DNA of 10,013 nucleotides, taken from Ruminococcus sp. CAG:254. GTDB lineage: Bacteria; Bacillota; Clostridia; Oscillospirales; Ruminococcaceae. Of this stretch, positions 5,228 to 10,013 are shown piece after piece. The notes beneath the pieces are model-generated. The model saw only the letters and a list, made by a program, of their open reading frames with translations, made no database searches and was not told the origin of the DNA. Location of the stretch: NCBI GenBank assembly GCA_000433635.1, contig HF997882.1:1-10013 (forward strand). The letters run 5' to 3'. A program made the translations under genes and the position numbers. The number at the start of each line of letters is the position of its first letter. The first letter of the stretch is position 1.

Positions 5228-5236
5228 TGGTATAAT
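5228..5236 (+). promoter_or_regulatory. Extended -10 promoter of the sigma-factor operon
   Basis: TGGTATAAT gives a perfect -10 (5231-5236) with a TG extension. The -35 at 17-nt spacing (TAGCAA, 5208-5213) is weak. Predicted start near 5243. The sequence resembles the housekeeping promoter of the flippase gene and shows no obvious ECF-type -35, so autoregulation by the encoded sigma factor is not evident here. Confidence 0.7.
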
Positions 5237-5304
5237 GAAAGGAGAAATGCAGAGAAAACAAGTCTTGATTGTTCGCAATTGGGACGAGTAGGGAGGGAAT
5301 GACC

Positions 5305-5847
5305 ATGCAAAGCGTCAACCCGCTGGATGAGGCTGCGTTTACGGAACTCTATGTGCAGCATGTTGACGCTGTTTATCGCATTTGCTACAGCTTTTTAAAA
5401 AATCGTACGGATGCTGAAGATGCTGTTCAGGAAACATTCCTGCGGTTGATGCAATCGCAAAAACCATTGGAAAACGATGCCCATTTAAGAGGCTGGTTAG
5501 TGGTAACTGCTTCCAACGTCTGCAAGAATATGTTGCACAGCTGGCTGTGGCAAAAACGACAAGAAGTAGAAGACTGGGAAGAAGTTTTAAAATCCGACAA
5601 CCAAACGCCGGAAGAAACTGCAGTTTTGAAAGCCCTCATGCAGCTGCCGGAAAAATATAAAACAGTTCTATATCTCTATTATTATGAAGAGTATTCCTGC
5701 AAGGAAATTGCAGAAATGATGCAAAAAAAAGAATCCACAGTGCGTTCGCTCCTCAAGCGAGGCAGAGAAGCACTCCAAAAAAAGATCGGAGGTGACGGAT
5801 ATGCAACAGGACTGGAAAGCCATTTGGGACAATCTCAATCCGGATGA
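5305..5847 (+). CDS. ECF-type RNA polymerase sigma-70 family factor
   Basis: This 180-aa protein has the two-domain layout of extracytoplasmic-function sigma factors. Sigma region 2 covers about residues 12-75, with the core-binding helix DAEDAVQETFLRLMQ (36-50) and the aromatic/basic LRGWLVVTASNVCKNML (61-77). Region 4 covers about 105-160, with LPEKYKTVLYLYYYEEYS (114-131) followed by the helix-turn-helix CKEIAEMMQKKESTVRSLLKRGREAL. It directs polymerase to a small regulon, possibly envelope-related. I start at the ATG at 5305, which has GGGAGGG 8 nt upstream. The ATG at 5299 is too close to that site, and a further upstream TTG adds no homology. The last roughly 19 residues are Gly/Ser-rich and encoded largely by the overlap with the next gene, so they are probably unimportant. 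The 47-nt overlap with the membrane protein points to a sigma/regulator pair. Confidence 0.92.
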   Translation: MQSVNPLDEAAFTELYVQHVDAVYRICYSFLKNRTDAEDAVQETFLRLMQSQKPLENDAHLRGWLVVTASNVCKNMLHSWLWQKRQEVEDWEEVLKSDNQTPEETAVLKALMQLPEKYKTVLYLYYYEEYSCKEIAEMMQKKESTVRSLLKRGREALQKKIGGDGYATGLESHLGQSQSG

Positions 5848-6655
5848 AGCGGCGAAAGAACGGATGAAGCAAGCAATCTTGCAAAAAATACAGGCAGAAA
5901 CGCCGCAAACAGCATCCAAAAAACCACCGTTCTTCTTACAGCGATGTTCGTTTGGAACATTTGCCCGTGCCGCTGCACTGTGCTGTATGACCGTTACGGT
6001 TGCGTTGGCAGGGCTGCACCTCACTGACCGCCGGACGGCAGAATTATTGCCAGAACCATCCGTCAGCGAACAGCCGGCGGAAACCACCACACCGCACACT
6101 TTGCCGGCACAGACAACGGCGACGTTACAGACGCAAACTACAACAAAAACAAAAACACAAACTGCCCTGCAAACAACGGCTACAGCCAAGCAGACGGTTA
6201 CCAGTCTGGTAATGACGGAACAAACAGTTGCATCATCAGCGGCAGCCATAGAAAAACCAGATGCCGGAATCGAAGAACCGTCAAAAGAACCGATTCAGAC
6301 AGAGCCAATTTGTACCGAACCAGAACCCGTTCTCACAACAACAGCTGCGGAAACAAGTGCAATCGAAGCACCAGAAACCACGACCACCACAATATTCCGT
6401 GGAGTTGAAACCTATGGTTCGCTCTTTGATTTTCAGTATGCCCGTTGGAATGGCGTGCATTATCAGACCGACTATAGTGCGGTTTCCTATGAAGATTTGG
6501 ATGACCTTGCTGGATTTTCGGTTGCGATTCAGTCAGAAAGTGACCGTGTTTATACGATTCTGGTTTATCCGTTAAAGGGGTATTCCATTCAGGATTGTAT
6601 TGCCGTACAGTACGCCGGCGATTCAGATTATTTCTATTTTTATGCGATTTCCTAA
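5801..6655 (+). CDS. Single-span membrane protein with Thr-rich linker, putative anti-sigma/sensor partner
   Basis: I do not recognise the family by name. The 284-aa product has a short, charged N-terminal cytoplasmic part (1-52, with DEAAKERMKQAILQKIQAE) and one membrane helix (about 54-74). A long Thr/Pro/Glu/Gln-rich external linker (about 78-198) follows, with runs such as ETTTTT, and then a compact C-terminal domain (about 199-284) rich in Tyr/Asp with alternating beta-like strands. No zinc-finger HxxxCxxC of classical ZAS anti-sigma factors is seen in the N-terminus. Position, overlap with the sigma gene and inside-out topology nonetheless suggest an anti-sigma or sensing role. The linker looks suited to spanning the wall or to O-glycosylation. 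I start at ATG 5801, with GGAGGTGA 5-8 nt upstream; a GTG at 5792 lies inside that site. The external domain's ligand is unknown. Confidence 0.75.
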   Translation: MQQDWKAIWDNLNPDEAAKERMKQAILQKIQAETPQTASKKPPFFLQRCSFGTFARAAALCCMTVTVALAGLHLTDRRTAELLPEPSVSEQPAETTTPHTLPAQTTATLQTQTTTKTKTQTALQTTATAKQTVTSLVMTEQTVASSAAAIEKPDAGIEEPSKEPIQTEPICTEPEPVLTTTAAETSAIEAPETTTTTIFRGVETYGSLFDFQYARWNGVHYQTDYSAVSYEDLDDLAGFSVAIQSESDRVYTILVYPLKGYSIQDCIAVQYAGDSDYFYFYAIS

Positions 6656-6727
6656 GTATTTCGAATCGACACTGGATAAAATGACATGATTTTTTGCAGA
6701 AATCAGGAATAAGAGGTAGGAAAAACG

Positions 6728-7138
6728 ATGAGTACACCAAATTGGATTATGGTGACGGTAAAGACACCGCAGACAGCGGGGGATTCCTATATGGCAAACA
6801 TCATGAAGAATCACCTGAAAGAACAGAATTGTTCCTTCCATTCAGAAGAACAATCTGCTGCTCTTTGGCTGGTTTGCCGGCAGGTATCACCGCAGCGGTA
6901 TGATTTTTCAATTTCGGATTCCGATTCGGTTTGGACAAAAGAAGCCGTGATGGAACTTTGCAGCACATTGCTGCAATGTCCGGAAGTCGATAATGTACTA
7001 GTTGGGCAAGTGCCCTCTCATCAGCAGGATGTGAAGGTAACAGTTTCTCCAATGGTTACATTTTTGCATACCGTCAAAAATTACTTACAGCCGCAGCGAA
7101 TCAGTATGGTTCTTCGGCGGCTGCGTTCAAATCGCTAA
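6728..7138 (+). CDS. Hypothetical protein downstream of the sigma/membrane pair
   Basis: This 136-aa soluble protein is unrecognised: no signal peptide, no membrane span, no metal-binding motif. It begins STPNWIMVTVKTPQTAGDSY, has a mixed alpha/beta character, and ends in a basic tail (MVLRRLRSNR). The C-terminal half holds alternating hydrophobic residues (DNVLVGQVPSHQQDVKVTVS) typical of beta strands. The start has AGAGGTAGG about 7 nt upstream. It follows the membrane protein after 72 nt without a clear promoter of its own, only a weak 6-bp dyad, and is followed by a strong terminator. It is therefore probably the last gene of the sigma operon. A real gene is likely given the ribosome site, codon use and operon position. 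Confidence 0.65.
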   Translation: MSTPNWIMVTVKTPQTAGDSYMANIMKNHLKEQNCSFHSEEQSAALWLVCRQVSPQRYDFSISDSDSVWTKEAVMELCSTLLQCPEVDNVLVGQVPSHQQDVKVTVSPMVTFLHTVKNYLQPQRISMVLRRLRSNR

Positions 7139-7157
7139 TTGACTATTGGTTCATTGG

Positions 7158-7203
7158 AAAGAGAGAAGCAGAATCGTGCAAGCGGTTCTGTTTCTCTTTT
7201 TTT
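7158..7203 (+). terminator. Strong intrinsic terminator of the sigma operon
   Basis: A stem of about 16 core pairs, extendable to 19, has a 6-nt loop (TGCAAG, 7177-7182) and a few G-U pairs. It runs directly into TTTTTTT (7197-7203). It begins about 20 nt past the stop of the hypothetical gene and separates the sigma operon from the polysaccharide operon. Confidence 0.93.
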
Positions 7204-7265
7204 CAAAAATGACAGATTTTGACGGGTTTTTCATTGTGAGAAGATGGTGAAAATTTCGGAAATGC

Positions 7266-7294
7266 TTGACACTGTCCCCCTGCTTTGTTATAAT
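7266..7294 (+). promoter_or_regulatory. Perfect-consensus sigma-A promoter of the polysaccharide operon
   Basis: TTGACA (7266-7271), a 17-nt spacer and TATAAT (7289-7294) match the housekeeping consensus at every position. The start is predicted near 7301, about 35 nt before the ATG at 7337. The leader is too short for a riboswitch. Confidence 0.92.
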
Positions 7295-7336
7295 AGTGTT
7301 GTTATTTTGGAATGACCGACAGGTGGTGAACCCCAT

Positions 7337-8776
7337 ATGTGCCAAAAAAAGAAAGCATTTGTGGAAAATCGTGACCAATATCGTGGTGTTTTCTCCTTTT
7401 GCTCGATTGGCGTTTTACTGGCAGCCTTGACGGGCTGCTTCGCATTTATTTGGTATCGTTTTTACAGTGATTTTTTGTTGCTGCCGTTTTATCGGCGTGG
7501 CAACTGGGTCATGATTTTGTTATATGCCGTCCTAGTATTGTTATTTGGAAAGGCATTTGGTGGGCTGAAAGTGGGCTATTTAAAGCGAAGCGATTCGTTT
7601 TATAGTCAGATGCTTTCCATGTTTTGCGTGAATTTGGTGACATATTTGCAAGTCAGCCTCATCAGCCGACATTTTGCAAGGCTCTTGCCGTTTGTGATTT
7701 TAATGGGCATCGACTTGATTATCCTGCTGCTGTGGATTTTTTTCTGCAATAAGCTTTATTTTCAACTTTACCCTCCAAGGCGGTTAGTTGTCGTCTATGG
7801 CGACCGAGCAGCCGCAGAACTGGTATTGAAAATGAGCCAGCGAGTGGAAAAATATATGATTTGTGCTTGTGTGGATAGCCATCAGGAAAAATCCGCCATT
7901 GTGGAAACGATTGCAAACTATGAAGGTGTGATTCTCTGCGATGTGCCAGGGCAGCTGCGAAACGACCTTTTGAAATACTGTTTCTCTCGGCAGATGCGAA
8001 CTTACATTGTTCCGAAGATTTCAGATATCATCATCCGAGGCGGCGAAGAGATTCGCTTGTTTGATACGCCGTTGGTGCTCTGTCGAAACAGTGGCTTGCG
8101 GCTGGAACAGCGATTTGTAAAACGACTGTTTGATTTGGCATTTTCGCTGATTTTAGCAGTGCCAGTACTGCTGGTGAGTATTGGGGTCTGTATCGCCATT
8201 AAACTGGATGATGGCGGGCCGGTGCTCTATCGGCAGAAACGCTTGACGTACAACGGGAAACCGTTCTATGTTTATAAATTTCGCAGCATGGTCTGCAATG
8301 CCGAAGAACATGGCCCACAGCTGGCAAAAAGCGAAGATGACCGCATTACCCGTGTGGGCAGAGTGCTCCGAAAATGTCGGTTGGACGAGCTGCCGCAGCT
8401 CTGGAATATCTTCAAGGGTGATATGGCAGTCGTTGGGCCAAGACCAGAACGTCCGGAACTGGCAGAAAAATACGAAGAAGAGATGCCGGAATTTGCATTT
8501 CGTCTGCGAGTAAAGGCAGGTTTGACGGGATATGCACAAGTTATCGGGCTGTATGATACAACCCCATACGACAAGTTGAAAATGGACTTGATGTATATTG
8601 AAAAATATTCCCTGCTGCTGGATTTGCAGATTTTGCTAATGACCATTAAGACGGCACTTTTTCCGGGAGAGTCAAACGAGGAACTGCATGAGCAGACCCA
8701 TATTCCCGTACAAAAACATGTGGCAGAACCGGAGGCAGCTGCTTCCGAAGAAAAAAAGGAGAACAAATCATCATGA
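7337..8776 (+). CDS. Polyprenyl-phosphate sugar-1-phosphate transferase (initiating exopolysaccharide glycosyltransferase)
   Basis: This 479-aa membrane enzyme belongs to the PHPT/bacterial sugar transferase family, which moves a sugar-1-phosphate from a nucleotide sugar to undecaprenyl phosphate. That is the first step of a lipid-linked polysaccharide unit at the inner face of the membrane. The N-terminal half has about four to five hydrophobic segments (roughly 20-40, 56-72, 90-110, 114-136) and a soluble Rossmann-like part starting RRLVVVYGDRAAAEL (148-162). The catalytic half starts with the conserved hydrophobic hairpin near 268-290. It then shows YVYKFRSM (311-318), the acidic DELPQLWN (350-357), the signature VGPRPERPE (366-374) and KAGLTGYAQV. 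A charged, dispensable-looking tail ends the protein. AGGTGGTGA lies 7 nt before the ATG. The stop overlaps the next gene by 4 nt (ATGA). Whether it carries glucose, galactose or another sugar cannot be read from sequence. Confidence 0.93.
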   Translation: MCQKKKAFVENRDQYRGVFSFCSIGVLLAALTGCFAFIWYRFYSDFLLLPFYRRGNWVMILLYAVLVLLFGKAFGGLKVGYLKRSDSFYSQMLSMFCVNLVTYLQVSLISRHFARLLPFVILMGIDLIILLLWIFFCNKLYFQLYPPRRLVVVYGDRAAAELVLKMSQRVEKYMICACVDSHQEKSAIVETIANYEGVILCDVPGQLRNDLLKYCFSRQMRTYIVPKISDIIIRGGEEIRLFDTPLVLCRNSGLRLEQRFVKRLFDLAFSLILAVPVLLVSIGVCIAIKLDDGGPVLYRQKRLTYNGKPFYVYKFRSMVCNAEEHGPQLAKSEDDRITRVGRVLRKCRLDELPQLWNIFKGDMAVVGPRPERPELAEKYEEEMPEFAFRLRVKAGLTGYAQVIGLYDTTPYDKLKMDLMYIEKYSLLLDLQILLMTIKTALFPGESNEELHEQTHIPVQKHVAEPEAAASEEKKENKSS

Positions 8777-9849
8777 AATTGACTGCTGTTATTATGGCAG
8801 GTGGACGAGGCGAACGCTTCTGGCCACGCAGCCGCACGGCAAAACCAAAACAATTCCTTTCCCTGACAGCGGACAAGGAAACCATGCTGCAAAAGACGGT
8901 CAACCGTCTGAAGCCCTTGCTGGAGATGGATGCCATTTATGTAGTCACCAATCAGCGGTATGCTGCCCTTGTGCAGGAACAGCTGCCGGAACTGCCAGCA
9001 GAAAACATTCTGCCCGAACCATGCAGCCGCAATACAGCTCCCTGTATTGGACTGGCGGCAGCGGTGATTCAGAAACGCTGCGGGGAAGCCATGATGCTGG
9101 TATTGCCGTCTGACCACTTGATTCGTTATGAATCCCTGTATGTAGATACCTTGCGGCAGGCAATCGCCGTTGCAGAGCAGGGCGAGCGGCTCGTTACCAT
9201 TGGCATTCCGCCAACGTATCCGGAAACGGGTTATGGTTATATTCGCTTTGCGAACCGTTCAGAATCCCATATGCCGGGCGTTTATCCAGTGGAGAAGTTT
9301 GTAGAAAAGCCGGATTTGGACACGGCAAAGGAATATTTGGCAGCTCATTGCTACCTCTGGAACAGTGGGATGTTTGTCTGGAAGAGCAGCACGATTCTGC
9401 ACAATCTGGAACAGTTCTTGCCGACGGTTTACGCTGGCTCGATGGAGATTGCGGCAGCAGATGGAACAGATGCCTTTTCAGATACCTTGGAACGGGTCTA
9501 TGAGGGATTCCCGAGCGAATCTGTAGACTATGGCATCATGGAAAAGGCAGACCAGATTTTCACCGTGCCGGGCAGCTTTGGCTGGGATGATGTTGGAAAC
9601 TGGCTGGCGATGGAACGCATCAATAAGACGAACGATTATGGCAACTATATTGAAGGCGATGTCATCACCGTCAACACGCAGAGAAGTATTATCTGCGGAC
9701 AGAAAAAACTGATTGCAGCCGTTGGGGTGGAAAATCTGATTGTGATTGATACCGAAGATGCAACCTTGATTTGTGCAAAGGACAGCACGCAAGACGTGAA
9801 AAAGGTCATTGAAAACCTGCGAATTTGCAATCGGGACGCATTGTTATAA
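8773..9849 (+). CDS. manC: Mannose-1-phosphate guanylyltransferase
   Basis: This 358-aa cytoplasmic enzyme makes GDP-mannose from mannose-1-phosphate and GTP. The nucleotide-binding signature reads AGGRGERFWPRSR (9-21) followed by KPKQFL (24-29). Further family blocks are EPCSRNTAPCIGLAA (82-96), LPSDHLI (115-121), FVEKPD (176-181), WNSGMFVWK (196-204), VDYGIMEKA (251-259) and GWDDVGNW (269-276). The length fits the monofunctional enzyme; the C-terminal phosphomannose isomerase domain of the bifunctional ManC type is absent. An AAAGGAG site sits about 10 nt upstream inside the preceding gene, and the 4-nt overlap couples translation. GDP-mannose is the substrate of the dehydratase encoded next, so the pathway reads in order. 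The symbol manC follows common usage for this activity; cpsB and manB/C are also used. Confidence 0.95.
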   Translation: MKLTAVIMAGGRGERFWPRSRTAKPKQFLSLTADKETMLQKTVNRLKPLLEMDAIYVVTNQRYAALVQEQLPELPAENILPEPCSRNTAPCIGLAAAVIQKRCGEAMMLVLPSDHLIRYESLYVDTLRQAIAVAEQGERLVTIGIPPTYPETGYGYIRFANRSESHMPGVYPVEKFVEKPDLDTAKEYLAAHCYLWNSGMFVWKSSTILHNLEQFLPTVYAGSMEIAAADGTDAFSDTLERVYEGFPSESVDYGIMEKADQIFTVPGSFGWDDVGNWLAMERINKTNDYGNYIEGDVITVNTQRSIICGQKKLIAAVGVENLIVIDTEDATLICAKDSTQDVKKVIENLRICNRDALL

Positions 9850-9905
9850 AGACAACCAAGAATAAATAAATGGTAAAAAGGTAGAAGTAGGAGGAAATAA
9901 AAACA

Positions 9906-10013
9906 ATGAGCAAACATGCATTGATTACCGGAATTACGGGACAGGATGGTTCTTATTTGGCAGAATTGCTGCTGGAAAAGGGCTATGAAGTATATGGACT
10001 GATGCGGAGAAAG
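9906..10013 (+). CDS. gmd: GDP-mannose 4,6-dehydratase, 5' part only
   Basis: Only the first 36 residues are in the window; the frame is open to the last base. They read as an NAD(P)-binding Rossmann start with ALITGITGQDGSYLAELLLE (5-24) and YEVYGLMRRK (27-36). This is the characteristic Gmd opening, with GxTGQDGxYLAELLL distinguishing it from other short-chain epimerases. The enzyme converts GDP-D-mannose to GDP-4-keto-6-deoxy-D-mannose, the precursor of GDP-L-fucose, GDP-D-rhamnose or GDP-perosamine. AGGAGG lies 11 nt before the ATG. The 56-nt gap after the guanylyltransferase holds no terminator, so it is the third gene of the operon. Confidence 0.9.
   Translation, partial: MSKHALITGITGQDGSYLAELLLEKGYEVYGLMRRK

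Noticed and set aside
5247..5291. 14-codon leader frame (MQRKQVLIVRNWDE) before the sigma gene with GAAAGGAG upstream
   Set aside because: The predicted transcription start (about 5243) falls inside its ribosome site, so it would lack most of it in the mRNA. A different start site would reopen the question.
6672..6706. Promoter or terminator between the membrane protein and the orphan gene
   Set aside because: TAAAAT lacks a usable -35, and the TGATTT/AAATCA dyad is only 6 bp without a T-run. Co-transcription is simpler.

Overview
The window looks like a chromosomal segment of a low-to-moderate GC Gram-positive of the Clostridia, most plausibly a Ruminococcus-like member of the Oscillospiraceae. 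This rests on strong Shine-Dalgarno sites, near-consensus sigma-A promoters, a Clostridia-type holin/GH25 pair, an ECF sigma factor paired with a Thr-rich membrane protein, and a GDP-mannose exopolysaccharide locus. The taxonomic call is inference; there is no rRNA or other marker gene here.

Layout, left to right. (1) 38-779, minus strand: a cytidylate-kinase-like protein with its own extended -10 promoter and a clean intrinsic terminator. (2) 929-2329, plus strand: a compact lysis cassette (sigma-A promoter, holin, overlapping GH25 lysozyme, terminator) with no other phage gene visible. (3) 2340-3145: about 800 bp that I read as non-coding. It holds a GC-rich cluster of perfect inverted repeats, then three diverged copies of a roughly 170-bp structured element. 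The copies keep a 10-bp inverted repeat at a fixed 76-77 nt spacing and a 3' hairpin with a compensatory base-pair change. (4) 3146-4687, minus strand: a Wzx/MATE-like polysaccharide flippase with a structured leader and an extended -10 promoter. (5) 4836-5116, plus strand: a probable structured small RNA of about 187 nt with a 22-bp closing stem ending in a U-tract, possibly a 6S RNA. (6) 5228-7203, plus strand: ECF sigma factor, an overlapping single-span membrane protein that is its likely regulator, and a small orphan gene, closed by a strong terminator. (7) 7266-10013, plus strand: a promoter with perfect TTGACA-17-TATAAT drives an operon of polyprenyl-phosphate sugar-phosphate transferase, mannose-1-phosphate guanylyltransferase and the start of GDP-mannose 4,6-dehydratase, which runs off the window.

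How it fits together. The rightmost operon makes GDP-mannose, converts it to a 6-deoxy-hexose precursor and starts a lipid-linked repeat unit. The flippase at 3146-4567 could export such units, although it lies on the opposite strand and is separated by the sigma module. The sigma/membrane pair looks like an envelope-sensing switch beside a surface-polysaccharide locus. The observations most worth follow-up are the triplicated non-coding element and the small RNA.
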